This document shows positions 10,301-17,719 of a stretch of 29,246 bases of DNA, piece after piece. This DNA comes from Chloroflexota bacterium (GTDB lineage: Bacteria > Chloroflexota > UBA6077): the NCBI GenBank assembly GCA_021845945.1, contig JAJZRD010000024.1, positions 1 to 29,246 of the forward strand, given 5' to 3'. The notes under the pieces were generated by a model. It was given only the letters and a program-made list of their open reading frames with translations, was not told the DNA's origin and did not search any database. How positions within the stretch are numbered: the first letter of the stretch is position 1; the number at the start of each line of letters is the position of its first letter. The position numbers and the translations under genes are program-made.

Positions 10301-11182
10301 GAACACCCTGTACTGCTCGTCGCCCTCCAGCACCGCGATGGCCACCCGGTGGAAGAACAGCAGGTTGCGCAGCTCTCGGGCAAAAGCCTCCGAGGTCTCC
10401 GCCAGGTCCCGGCCGGAAGCAACGATCTGGCCGATCCTGTTGAGCACGGCTGCCTCTCGCGCCCGCTTCTCGGCCTCCTCCTGGAGTCGGGCGTTGGCGA
10501 CGGCCACCGCTGCCAGATCCGCGAAGAGTGAGGCTGCCTCCAGGTCGGCCTCGGTGTAGCGGTAGGGATCCTCGCAATCCCGCAGCCCCAGCACCCCCAG
10601 AACCTCATCCCGATGGATCAGTGGGACGCACAGTACCGCCACCGCGGGCGCCATCTGCGCCATCACCCGGTTCCCCTCTCTCCCCCCCAACAGCTCGTTT
10701 TCGAGGATCGGCGCCTGCTCCCGGAAACAGCGGCAGGCAAAGGTATCGGGATCGTCGATGGGGATGCGGTAACCTTGGATCTGCTGGCTAAGAACCCCCT
10801 GGGCGTTCGTCGCCACCAGCTGGTCATCCTGGGGTTCCCAGAGGATCGTCGTGTGGGCAGCGAAGAGGGTAAGGGCTTCACGACAGATCAGCTCCAGCGC
10901 CTTCTCCGGATCGTGCTCCGAGTTGAGGGTAGCAGCCACCCAGGCTACCGACACCATCAGCGTCTCTCTGGCACTTCTCTTCGGCGGCCGCCTGACCTTG
11001 CCGTTGCCAGGAGACGCCTGTGCCCGGATTCGTCGTAGACCCACCAGAGCATCCTCCATAGGAGCCGAGCGGCAGAGATTCGCGAGGCAGGAGATGCAGC
11101 CCTGTACATCGCTGCTATTCCAAATAGTACGGCACAATCTGGCCTTTGAATAGGTCTGTCGCTTGACCAGGGGAAGTTCCAT
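7319..11182 (-). CDS. Large cytoplasmic sensor histidine kinase: five GAF-like domains, PAS, HisKA, HATPase
   Basis: Up to 1287 residues with no membrane segments. Five GAF-like domains repeat at roughly 75-225, 240-400, 410-565, 575-740 and 750-915, each opening with a helix such as VTDAALSTLDLDSLLDSLLE and ending in a VAVANARL-type helix. A PAS domain starts near Met933 and contains a CQTACPL motif. HisKA follows, with phospho-acceptor His1060 in VVSHEFRTPLTSIIGFSELL. The HATPase domain has NLLSNATKYS, DHGYGIPE and RGTGLGLSIVKSL. It should sense small molecules or redox state and pass phosphate to an unlinked regulator; none is adjacent. The start is uncertain: the ATG at 11182 has a GAGGG nine bases upstream but overlaps the promoter of the divergent gene. 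The first 41 codons also use AT-rich codons unlike the rest, so Met42 (11059) is a good alternative. The stop lies in a dispersed repeat. Confidence 0.92.
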   Translation of the reverse strand: MELPLVKRQTYSKARLCRTIWNSSDVQGCISCLANLCRSAPMEDALVGLRRIRAQASPGNGKVRRPPKRSARETLMVSVAWVAATLNSEHDPEKALELICREALTLFAAHTTILWEPQDDQLVATNAQGVLSQQIQGYRIPIDDPDTFACRCFREQAPILENELLGGREGNRVMAQMAPAVAVLCVPLIHRDEVLGVLGLRDCEDPYRYTEADLEAASLFADLAAVAVANARLQEEAEKRAREAAVLNRIGQIVASGRDLAETSEAFARELRNLLFFHRVAIAVLEGDEQYRVFLATGMDASEFRPGAVGALAGSGVEWVVRCRQPHVIYDLELEQAFPSDRAYAAARMRSVVRVPLIERGEALGALTLVSASPGAYGTREVGLLEQVAGQIAGVFANAQMVEVERGLVARLSSLHRVTDAALSTLDLDSLLDSLLERCIEIVGADSGIILLLDETGEELTVRGARWMPEEGPWEIRRRLGQGISGKVALQGVPRLILEVDEEDPADVVVTQRRGIHSVLAVPLKARGKTIGVFRLESRRPAHFHQDQMRLMEVAAERMALAIDNARLLQEARERATHETLIHHIASAIGSSLDLNQVMDRAVQELLHATEASRCLVVLSDVKNEIVQWQWEACAPEVAPSASVQIPWGNMPVRAMLMRSGPAAINDMESFPLVEDMRKVMDELGVRSLLVAPLLRGDEPVGMVMLQQTDRPRQWTRWESELVRSVAAQLVVAVQNARLYGETDERMRARVRELGSLLRLGKAVSEQLSLDVVMERAVEEGVRALNADRCTLTTMDWGRRVLTVRAVSHRTGDVGNGVGIELRLSDFPHSARAMANRETTVLTVGHDTVSRAEEALLRSLDMVTAIVVPLVVGDRAIGTAFSGRKGDKPAFSEDEVALARAMAGQVAVAMENARLFQEVQAQKARTDALLASMSEGVCATDGDKLITAVNPWLEAMVGRRAEDMVGKRCRDLLRHTDEEGNSLCQTACPLREALGQGKPTDPTLMFAQTAWGDWIPTMVSVAPIRNELMEIIGAVSVSRDVSREWQMDKLKSNIISVVSHEFRTPLTSIIGFSELLVTRDQSEEERKSCAEYIYNEGLKLEALVNDFLDVSRLDAGRVMLNPEPLEVAVVVENSLGAARPRTAEHQLLAEVQEGLPLVEADPERLAQVMENLLSNATKYSPAGAEIVVRARAGREDGDGGIRIDGDPRGPWVVFSVEDHGYGIPEDQLPDIFTPFHRVQGELTRRIRGTGLGLSIVKSLVELHGGKVWVESRVGVGSKFHVALKAIS

Positions 11183-11190
11183 AGTATAAT
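11163..11190 (+). promoter_or_regulatory. Promoter of the DUF4388 gene
   Basis: TTGACC (11163-11168), a 16-base spacer and a perfect TATAAT (11185-11190). It lies 47 bases before the chosen GTG start and inside the 5' end of the longest version of the divergent kinase frame. Confidence 0.6.
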
Positions 11191-11236
11191 GCCCTCGGCT
11201 CGGCCCACCCTACAGGCTCGGAGGTTATGGGGAGCA

Positions 11237-12043
11237 GTGGCACTGAGCGGAGACCTCAAGGATTTCGGCCTTCTCCAGCTTCTTACCCTGGTCCAGGTGA
11301 CCCACAAGACCGGCGCGCTGACCCTGCAACGGGCCGGCGAAAGCGCGACCATCTACTTCGACAACGGGCAGATGACCAAGGTCAGACCGCCCGAGTCTCG
11401 CTCCGAGGGCCTGGCAACCCTTCTGTATCGAGCGGGACGGATCGACAAAGAGCAGTACGAGCTGATCAGCTCCGAGACGCCGCCATCGGAGCAGGCGGTG
11501 GGCCTCCTCCTGGAGGATCAGGGGCGGCTTTCCCGAGAGCAGATAGTGGAGTTCGTTCGTGAGAAAGCGCTGGCCGACCTCTACTCCCTGCTGACCTGGC
11601 CCGAGGGGAGCTTCCGGTTCGACGTGGATGCCTCACCGGCCGAGGAAGACATCCTGGCCACCACCGAGCTGGGTCCCGTCCTGGAAAAGGGACGCGGCTA
11701 CCTGGAGGAATGGCAGCTCGTCACCTCCTACGTACCCAGCCTGGAACAGCCCCTCCGGCTACTGCCCGAGCCGAGGCAGCAGCTGAAGGAGATCTGCCTC
11801 AGCCTGGAGGAGTGGCGGATGGTCGCCAGCCTCGCCGGCAGCATCCCCCTCAAGGAGGTCGCCCACCGACTGGGGCTGGATGAATTCGCGGTGCGCCAGG
11901 TAGCCTACCGTCTGATCAAGGGCGGGTTGGTCGACGTGGTAGAAGCGGAATTCACGCCACCTCCCCCCAAGGAGCCTTGGGAGACCAAGGAGGCCGAGGA
12001 GGCCAAGCCGGGCGCTTTGGCCAGGCTCTTTGGCTTCAAGTAG
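11237..12043 (+). CDS. DUF4388 domain protein with C-terminal winged-helix-like segment
   Basis: A 268-residue cytoplasmic protein. The N terminus, ALSGDLKDFGLLQLLTLVQ, is the signature opening of DUF4388, followed by KTGALTLQRAGESATIYFDNGQMTKV; this domain covers about residues 1-110. It resembles regulatory proteins often found beside two-component or gliding/polysaccharide genes. Near residues 190-240, IPLKEVAHRLGLDEFAVRQVAYRLIKGGLV reads like a winged helix, so DNA or protein binding is possible. I chose GTG at 11237 because the family begins right there and because an upstream in-frame ATG at 11189 overlaps the -10 box. The divergent kinase gene next door suggests a shared signalling task, but that is inference. 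The stop TAG is the first part of a repeat hairpin. Confidence 0.85.
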   Translation: MALSGDLKDFGLLQLLTLVQVTHKTGALTLQRAGESATIYFDNGQMTKVRPPESRSEGLATLLYRAGRIDKEQYELISSETPPSEQAVGLLLEDQGRLSREQIVEFVREKALADLYSLLTWPEGSFRFDVDASPAEEDILATTELGPVLEKGRGYLEEWQLVTSYVPSLEQPLRLLPEPRQQLKEICLSLEEWRMVASLAGSIPLKEVAHRLGLDEFAVRQVAYRLIKGGLVDVVEAEFTPPPPKEPWETKEAEEAKPGALARLFGFK

Positions 12044-12062
12044 GGGCGTATCGTACGCGCCC
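12040..12062. repeat. Short family A-like hairpin overlapping a stop codon
   Basis: GTAGGGGCG-TATCGTA-CGCGCCC forms a short hairpin whose GTAG supplies the TAG stop of the DUF4388 gene. It has the same GTAGGG opening as the 75-bp elements at 97 and 16439. Confidence 0.5.
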
Positions 12063-12068
12063 AGCAGA

Positions 12069-12110
12069 CCTCTCCCCCTTACCCCCTCTCCGAAAACGGG
12101 GAGGGGGTCC
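12069..12110. repeat. Family B-like hairpin repeat
   Basis: CCTCTCCCCC is followed by the hairpin CCCCTCTCCG-AAAA-CGGGGAGGGG, whose arms pair with one T-G wobble. It resembles the repeats at 3353 and 15012. It may end DUF4388 transcription, but no T tract follows. Confidence 0.5.
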
Positions 12111-12134
12111 TGATTCCCGCTTCTTCTATAGACC

Positions 12135-12163
12135 TTGACCCCCTTATGTACAGCTGGTATGCT
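12135..12163 (+). promoter_or_regulatory. Promoter of the GH38 alpha-mannosidase gene
   Basis: TTGACC (12135-12140), a 17-base spacer and TATGCT (12158-12163), with an extended -10 TG at 12155-12156. It would give a 5' leader of about 125 bases before the ATG at 12297. I see no recognisable riboswitch in that leader. Confidence 0.55.
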
Positions 12164-12296
12164 GGCGTTAGCGCTGGCTAGCCGCTCATGCGCTGCTTCT
12201 CCCACGCCACTCGGGCTGCCGCTTCGCCATCCGCAAACCTTGCGTGATGTGGCGGTAGCACGCGTGGTTTCGTGCTCTGAATCGAGGGAACATTAC

Positions 12297-14906
12297 ATGG
12301 ATAGGCCGACGACAGCTGTTCGTGGCGAGGGGGAGGCAGAGCTTCGCCTCGCTCAGCCCGCACCGGAAACCCGCTTCTGGGTAGTCCCGCACACCCACTG
12401 GGACCGGGAGTGGTTCATCCCCTTCCAGGTCATCCGGCTGAAGCTGGTGCGCATGGTCGACGAGCTGATGGACACCCTGGAGGCCGATCCCTCTTTCTCT
12501 TCCTTCACTCTGGACGGACAGGCGGTGGTGTTGGAGGACTACCTGGCCGCCCGCCCCGAATCCAGAGACAGGATCGCCCGCCTGATACAGCAGGGACGCA
12601 TTCGCATCGGCCCCTCCTACATCCTCCCCGACGAGTACCTGGTGGGCCAGGAGTCGCTGGTCCGCAACCTCCTCCTGGGCCGGCAGCTGTGCCGCCAGTT
12701 CGGGAGGGAGACCCCGGTGGCCTACTACCCCGATACCTTCGGCCACGTGGCCCAGATGCCCCAGATAGTGCGTGGATTCGGCATGGACAGCTTCGTCTTC
12801 TGGCGGGGGTTGGGCGACGACTCCGATCGGCTGGGGGTGGCCTTCCGATGGCGGGGCCCCGACGGCAGCGAGCTGCTGGCGATCCGGCAAATCGATGGCT
12901 ACGGCGCCGTCGACAACCTGGGTCGCTGGACCCGGAACGGGGTTCGAGCCACCGATCCCGCCCAGTACCCGGAGATGGCACTCCGCCGGCTGAAGGAGCT
13001 GCGCGACATCGCGGCCCCCTACCTGGAGCGCTCGGGGGTGATCGATCTGCTGGCGGGCAACGGCACCGACCACCAGTTGGTACAGACCGACCTGCCCTCG
13101 CTCCTCGCGGCCGCCGGCCTCGCCTGGCCCGAGGCCGAGTTCCGCATCGCCGGTCTGGACGACTACGTCGCCGAGATCCGCGATCGGCTCCCCTACCTGG
13201 AGATCTACGAGGGGGAGATGTGCGAGGGGAAGGATGCGCCGGTTCTGCGCGGGGTGAACTCCGCCCGAATGCCGCTGAAGCAGCGGAACGAGGCGGTGGA
13301 GCGGGCTCTGGCCGAAGCCGAGATAGCCGCCTCCCTGGCTCACCTGGTGGCGGATGCACCCTATCCGACGGAGGACCTGCGGATGGCCTGGCAGCATCTG
13401 CTGCTCAACCATCCCCACGACTCCATCTGTGGCTGCTCCGTCGACGAGGTCCACCGGGATATGGCGTGGCGATTCGACGCCGCGGAGCAGCTGGCTCTGC
13501 GGCTGCGGCGGGAAGCCCTCTGGAAGCTGGCCGGCGGCGAGGCCATCTGGTCCTACCGTGAGCGCCCCAACGTGAACCGCACCGCGGTGAACCTCATGCC
13601 CTGGCGGCGGGCCGGGCTGGTGGAGCTGCCGCTCCCCAACGAGCTGGCCCACGCCAGGACGGTGCGGGCCGAGGGACCCGCGGGCGAGCTGCCGGCCCAG
13701 GTGGTGCGCGAGCCCAACGGGCCGGTGGCCCTGGTGGCAGCCCAGGCAGAGGGCTTCGGGGCAACCGCCATCCGGCTTCGCTCCGGGCGCTCCCAGAGGG
13801 AGGGGGCGCACCAGGCGGGATACAGGGCCATAGAGAACGAGCACTACCGGGTTGCCGTTCAGGCCGATGGCACCCTGGAAGTGATCCACAAGGCCAGCGG
13901 AAGGAAGCTCACCGGCGGCCACTGGTTCGAGGACGTGGCGGATCGGGGCGACGAGTACAACTTCTGTCCCGTGGAGGGCGACGGCCCCTGGGATAGCCGG
14001 CAGCACAGGGTGCGGGTGCGGCCCGGCCTGCGCGGCCCGGCCGCGGCATCCCTGCTGCTGGAGATGGAGGCGCGCCTCCCGCACGGACTGAGGGCCGACC
14101 GCCGAGCGCGGCGGCGCTCCACCGCGGCCTGCCCGATCCGGGTCGAGATCCGGCTGGTGGCCGGCGTGGAGCGGGTGGAGTTCGTCACCACCGTGGAGAA
14201 CCGGGCCGAGGACCACCGGCTGCGGGTGGTGTTCCCGGCGGCGCCGGCGACGGAGGTGCGGGCCGAAGGCCATTACGCCCTGCTGCACCGGCCGGTGGGA
14301 GCTCCCGTCCACGGGCCCGACTGGAAAGAACCCCCGGCGGCCACCCACCACACCCTGGGGGCCGTGGAGTTGGGAGGCGTGGCCCTCTTCGGACGAGGGC
14401 TGCCGGAGTACGAGGCACGCCCCACCGCCCAGGGGACGGAGATCGCCCTGACCCTGCTCCGCTGCGTAGGGTGGCTGTCCCGAGACGACCTCTCCACCCG
14501 CCCCGGCGGCGCCGGGCCCCATCTCGCCACCCCCGAGGCTCAATGCCCCGGCGTCCACCGCTTCGAGTACGCCCTGGCGCTGGTCGAGGGGCTCGAAGAG
14601 GTCGAGTTGGTGCGTAGGTCCCACGACTACCGGTTTGGCCTGGTGGCCGGGCCGGCCGGGCTGCCGGCCAGGATGCCCCTGCAGCTGGAGGGGGAGAGCT
14701 TCTGCCTGGCGGCGCTGAAGGGCGCCGAGGAGGGCGAAGACTCCATCCTCCGGGTCTACAACCCCGGCGGTCGGGTCGGGTCCGTGGCGATCCTGGGGGA
14801 TTACTCCGTGGAGCCCTGCCGGCTGGACGAGGAGCCGGAGGCGGATCCCACTCCCGGGCTGCTGGAGGGTGGTCGCATCGCCAGCTTCCGTCTGAGACAT
14901 CGCTAA
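12297..14906 (+). CDS. Glycoside hydrolase family 38 alpha-mannosidase
   Basis: An 869-residue enzyme expected to hydrolyse alpha-mannosides. The zinc-binding GH38 motif PHTHWDREW is at 31-39 (His32, Asp36). The nucleophile is Asp146 in YYPDTFGHVAQMP. The conserved NHPHDSICGCSVDEVH lies near 377-392 at the end of the catalytic and three-helix region. The remainder forms the C-terminal beta-sandwich domains. No signal peptide is seen, so it acts in the cytoplasm. The architecture resembles MngB-type mannosylglycerate hydrolases and bacterial alpha-mannosidases; substrate cannot be fixed. The ATG at 12297 has GAGGGA six to seven bases upstream. The frame is open further to 12135, but that extension begins in the promoter and has no ribosome binding site. 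A second sugar hydrolase follows, which suggests shared substrate use. Confidence 0.92.
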   Translation: MDRPTTAVRGEGEAELRLAQPAPETRFWVVPHTHWDREWFIPFQVIRLKLVRMVDELMDTLEADPSFSSFTLDGQAVVLEDYLAARPESRDRIARLIQQGRIRIGPSYILPDEYLVGQESLVRNLLLGRQLCRQFGRETPVAYYPDTFGHVAQMPQIVRGFGMDSFVFWRGLGDDSDRLGVAFRWRGPDGSELLAIRQIDGYGAVDNLGRWTRNGVRATDPAQYPEMALRRLKELRDIAAPYLERSGVIDLLAGNGTDHQLVQTDLPSLLAAAGLAWPEAEFRIAGLDDYVAEIRDRLPYLEIYEGEMCEGKDAPVLRGVNSARMPLKQRNEAVERALAEAEIAASLAHLVADAPYPTEDLRMAWQHLLLNHPHDSICGCSVDEVHRDMAWRFDAAEQLALRLRREALWKLAGGEAIWSYRERPNVNRTAVNLMPWRRAGLVELPLPNELAHARTVRAEGPAGELPAQVVREPNGPVALVAAQAEGFGATAIRLRSGRSQREGAHQAGYRAIENEHYRVAVQADGTLEVIHKASGRKLTGGHWFEDVADRGDEYNFCPVEGDGPWDSRQHRVRVRPGLRGPAAASLLLEMEARLPHGLRADRRARRRSTAACPIRVEIRLVAGVERVEFVTTVENRAEDHRLRVVFPAAPATEVRAEGHYALLHRPVGAPVHGPDWKEPPAATHHTLGAVELGGVALFGRGLPEYEARPTAQGTEIALTLLRCVGWLSRDDLSTRPGGAGPHLATPEAQCPGVHRFEYALALVEGLEEVELVRRSHDYRFGLVAGPAGLPARMPLQLEGESFCLAALKGAEEGEDSILRVYNPGGRVGSVAILGDYSVEPCRLDEEPEADPTPGLLEGGRIASFRLRHR

Positions 14907-14921
14907 CTGCGTCGTTCTTCC

Positions 14922-14976
14922 GTAGGGCGGGGGTTTATCCCCCGCCGCTGGCCGCACGCCTGGCGCAGGGCGGCTA
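14922..14976. repeat. Family A palindromic repeat, shorter copy
   Basis: GTAGGGCGGGGG-TTTAT-CCCCCGCC (14922-14946) repeats the left hairpin of the 75-bp element at 97-171. It is followed by a degenerate right part ending GGCTAC at 14976. It lies 16 bases after the GH38 stop. Confidence 0.6.
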
Positions 14977-15011
14977 CGGAATTACTCGCGCCACGGGGTG
15001 AGGAGGCGATT

Positions 15012-15044
15012 CCCTCTCCCAGAGGGAGAGGGTCGGGGTGAGGG
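15012..15044. repeat. Family B hairpin repeat providing a ribosome binding site
   Basis: CCCTCTCCC-AGA-GGGAGAGGG (15012-15032) is followed by GGGGTGAGGG (15035-15044). This is the reverse orientation of the copy at 3353-3409. The terminal GAGGG sits eight bases before the ATG at 15053 and looks like its ribosome binding site. Confidence 0.6.
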
Positions 15045-15052
15045 TTGATTGC

Positions 15053-16408
15053 ATGCAGTGCACCGAAGGGCCGGCAGAGACGCCGGCCACTACATCTTCG
15101 AAGGGCACCCCCCGTCGGCCAACTGCCCACGAGTTGGAGGTCGCCGTTCGTATGGCCGCCGAGGGCCTCGCCGAGGTAGCGTCCGGTGACTTCCTGCTGG
15201 CCAGCTCCCGCTCCGACTCCTTCGGCCGGCTCTTCGGTCGCGACTCCCTGATCACCTCCCTCCAGCTGTTGTCGGCCGTCCGGCTGGATCCCTCCCTGGC
15301 GCATATCCTGTTGCCTCCGATCGCGGGGAGCCTCCGGGCACTGGCGGCCCTCCAGGGGGTGATGGATGACCCCTGGACGGAGGAGGAGCCGGGCAAGATC
15401 GTCCACGAGTACAACCCCGGGGCGTCGGGCGACTTCCCCGGCGCCTACTACGCCAGCGTGGACTCCACGCCCCTCTTCCTGATGGCACTGCACGAGTACG
15501 CCGCCGGCAGAGGTGGAGAGGGGGGCCTTCTGGAGGAGCTGAGGGGGGCCCGGGACCGGACTCTGGCCTGGATCCTGGAACGAGGGGACCTGGACGGCGA
15601 CGGGCTGGTGGAGTTCCTACAGCGAAACCAGGAGCGTAGATCGCTGATCAACCAGAACTGGAAGGACAGCCGCGATTCCCTCCTGGCCGTCGGCGGCTCC
15701 ATGCCCCTCTACCCGGTGGCCTACTCCGAGGTGCAGGCCTACTGCTATCGGGCGGTGATGGGAGAGGCCTCACTGAGACGAGAAGAGGACCCGGCCGGCG
15801 CCGACGAGCTATCCTCCTGGGCCCGGCGGCTGGCAGACCGCTTCGAGCGGCGCTTCTGGCTGCCGAAGGCCGGCTGCTACGCCCAGGCCCTGGATGCCCG
15901 GAAGCGCCCGCTGGCCGACGTCACCTCCAACGCCTTCCACTGGCTGTGGCTGGGTCCGGTACGCCCCCGCCGCTTCCGTCGGGCTGCCCGGCGGCTGCTG
16001 GGGCCCGACCTGCGGACCCCCTTCGGCCTGCGGACCCTCAGCTCCTCCTCGCCCAACTACGCGCCCCTCCGCTACCACCGGGGCTCCATCTGGCCCTGGG
16101 ACAACTGGGTAGCCGCCTCCGCCCTGCGCAGGCTCGGCATGGAAGGGGAGGCTGTCGCCCTGAACACCGCGGTGCTGAGGGCCCTGGCCCTGCTGGGCTG
16201 CCCGGCAGAGTTGTACGTCTACCGTGAGGGCGAGGACGCGCCCTCCACGGAGTTCCTGGACGTCTGGGGGCGCCCGGCCCACGCCTGCCGCGTTCAGGCT
16301 TGGACGGTGGGCTACCTGGTGGAGATGGTGGCCCGATGGGGGGCAGGAGAGACGTTGCTGGGTGAGGTAGCCCGATGGCAGAAGACAGCCGATCTAACAA
16401 CAGTGTAG
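15053..16408 (+). CDS. (alpha/alpha)6-barrel glycoside hydrolase, amylo-alpha-1,6-glucosidase / GH63-like
   Basis: A 451-residue protein of the six-hairpin glycosidase type. Seen in sequence: GRLFGRDSLIT at about 58-68, a motif typical of bacterial debranching-type and GH63-like enzymes; GKIVHEYNPG near 115-124; INQNWKDSRDSLL near 199-211; and YPVAYSEVQAYCYRAV near 219-234. The C-terminal part has RYHRGSIWPWDNW, a likely active-site loop. There is no signal peptide. Candidate activities are release of glucose or mannose from short oligosaccharides or glycosides such as mannosylglycerate; the sequence does not decide. The ATG at 15053 is chosen for the GAGGG eight bases upstream; a GTG at 15038 lies within the repeat. 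It is 146 bases after the GH38 gene in the same direction. The TAG stop belongs to a repeat that begins GTAGGAGCC. Confidence 0.82.
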   Translation: MQCTEGPAETPATTSSKGTPRRPTAHELEVAVRMAAEGLAEVASGDFLLASSRSDSFGRLFGRDSLITSLQLLSAVRLDPSLAHILLPPIAGSLRALAALQGVMDDPWTEEEPGKIVHEYNPGASGDFPGAYYASVDSTPLFLMALHEYAAGRGGEGGLLEELRGARDRTLAWILERGDLDGDGLVEFLQRNQERRSLINQNWKDSRDSLLAVGGSMPLYPVAYSEVQAYCYRAVMGEASLRREEDPAGADELSSWARRLADRFERRFWLPKAGCYAQALDARKRPLADVTSNAFHWLWLGPVRPRRFRRAARRLLGPDLRTPFGLRTLSSSSPNYAPLRYHRGSIWPWDNWVAASALRRLGMEGEAVALNTAVLRALALLGCPAELYVYREGEDAPSTEFLDVWGRPAHACRVQAWTVGYLVEMVARWGAGETLLGEVARWQKTADLTTV

Positions 16409-16438
16409 GAGCCAGCGGCTCTGCCCCGCGCTCCCAAT

Positions 16439-16513
16439 GTAGGGCAGGGCCCTGTGCCCTGCCACCCGGCACTATGAACGCGCGACGCGGCGGGGCAGAG
16501 CGCCCCGCCCTAC
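16439..16513. repeat. 75-bp composite palindromic repeat, family A copy 2
   Basis: It begins GTAGGGC and ends GCCCTAC, with two internal hairpins: GGGCAGGGC/GCCCTGCC at the left and GGCGGGGC/GCCCCGCC at the right. Ends, layout and length match the element at 97-171, while the inner spacer differs. It fills the gap between two convergent genes and ends one base before the thrC stop codon. Confidence 0.75.
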
Positions 16514-16514
16514 T

Positions 16515-17696
16515 CTAAGCGCTCAACACGCTGGTGTCCTTCAGCCCCATGCCGGTGACGGCCACCAGCACCCTCTCCTCCGGCGCGATGGCGCCCTGCC
16601 GGACCAGGTGGGCCAGGGCGGCGAAGGCGGCGGCCGAGGTTGGCTCGCAAAAGATCCCCTCCAGTGAGGCCAGGGCCCGCTGGTAATCCAGGATCTCCTG
16701 GTCGGTCACCGCAGCGCCGCTCCCTCCGGTCTCCCTCATGCCCTTCAGGATCAGGTGGCCCCGGCTCGGCCGGGCGATCGAGATCCCGCCCGCGACGGTC
16801 GGGTAGGTGGGGATGCCCTCCGTGCGATCGAGACCCCGGATGGAGGCGTCCACGATGGGCATGCACCCCGTCGCCTGGGCGACGTTCAGCCTGGGGAGCC
16901 TCTCCAGCAGCCCCATGGTCCGCAGCTCCCGGAACCCCTTCCAGGCCCCCAGGAAGAGCGACCCGTTGCCCACCGGCATTATCAGCTGCTCCGGCGGGTC
17001 GAAACCGAACTGGGCGGCGACCTCGTAGGCGAAGGTCTTGGTCCCCTCCAGGAAGAAGGGGTTCCAGTTGTGGGAGCCGTAGTAGGCGCCCTCCTCGCGG
17101 CGGCACCGCTCCAGTGCAGCCTCGGCAACCGCCTCCCGAGTCCCCTCCACGGCCACCACCTCGGCACCGTAGAACGCGATCTGGGCCTTCTTGGCGGTCG
17201 GGGCCGAGGCGGGGACGTAGATGCTGGCCCCGACGCCGGCAGCCGCGCAGTAGGCGGCGAAGGAGGCCCCGGCGTTGCCCGACGAGTCCTCCACCAGGCG
17301 GGTCACCCCCAGGGCTCGGGCCTGGGTCACCGTGGCGGTGGCACCTCGATCCTTGAAGGAGCCGGTGGGGGCGAAGTACTCCAGCTTGGCGTAAAGGCGG
17401 GCAAGCCCCAGCCGGCGCCCCAGGGCCCCGAGGGGCACTACCGGCGTGTCGCCCTCCCCGAGGGTCACCGGATCGGAGCCGTCAACCTGCATCAGGGAGG
17501 CATATCGCCAGACGCCCCGCCCGCCGCCTCCGGCCTTCGCGGCCTTCAGCAGCTCGGATCTCCCCTCAGGGCCGAGCAGGTGAGGATCCGGCTGGAGCTC
17601 CAGCATGGAGCCGCAGGTCGGACAGCTCCAGATAGCCTCCGTCGCCGGGAAGCTCCGCCGGCAGCTGGAGCAGAGTAGGGTCGTAACGGCAGCCAT
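16515..17696 (-). CDS. thrC: Threonine synthase
   Basis: A 393-residue PLP enzyme that converts O-phosphohomoserine to threonine in the cytoplasm. The N terminus carries a zinc-ribbon-like pair (Cys9, Cys12, Cys25, Cys28), common in this threonine synthase class. The PLP lysine is Lys115 in TGSFKDRG. The phosphate-binding and cofactor loops include EDSSGNAGASFAAYCAAAG and MPVGNGSL. GIFCEPTSAAAFAAL near the C terminus is also typical. The ATG at 17696 has GGAGG five bases upstream. The same frame stays open to 18203, but that part overlaps the 78-residue gene in another frame and has no ribosome binding site, so I exclude it. It is convergent with the glycoside hydrolase gene. Confidence 0.93.
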   Translation of the reverse strand: MAAVTTLLCSSCRRSFPATEAIWSCPTCGSMLELQPDPHLLGPEGRSELLKAAKAGGGGRGVWRYASLMQVDGSDPVTLGEGDTPVVPLGALGRRLGLARLYAKLEYFAPTGSFKDRGATATVTQARALGVTRLVEDSSGNAGASFAAYCAAAGVGASIYVPASAPTAKKAQIAFYGAEVVAVEGTREAVAEAALERCRREEGAYYGSHNWNPFFLEGTKTFAYEVAAQFGFDPPEQLIMPVGNGSLFLGAWKGFRELRTMGLLERLPRLNVAQATGCMPIVDASIRGLDRTEGIPTYPTVAGGISIARPSRGHLILKGMRETGGSGAAVTDQEILDYQRALASLEGIFCEPTSAAAFAALAHLVRQGAIAPEERVLVAVTGMGLKDTSVLSA

Positions 17697-17719
17697 AATG
17701 GCCTCCACGGCTGGGGAAC

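Noticed and set aside
12069..12110. Hairpin after the DUF4388 gene as a Rho-independent terminator
   Set aside because: No T tract follows the stem on either strand, and the sequence belongs to a dispersed repeat family. It may still slow transcription.
12186..14957. A 923-codon open frame on the minus strand opposite the GH38 gene
   Set aside because: It is rich in His, Gly, Pro and Gln without any domain, as expected for the shadow of a GC-rich gene. The plus strand encodes a clear GH38 enzyme.
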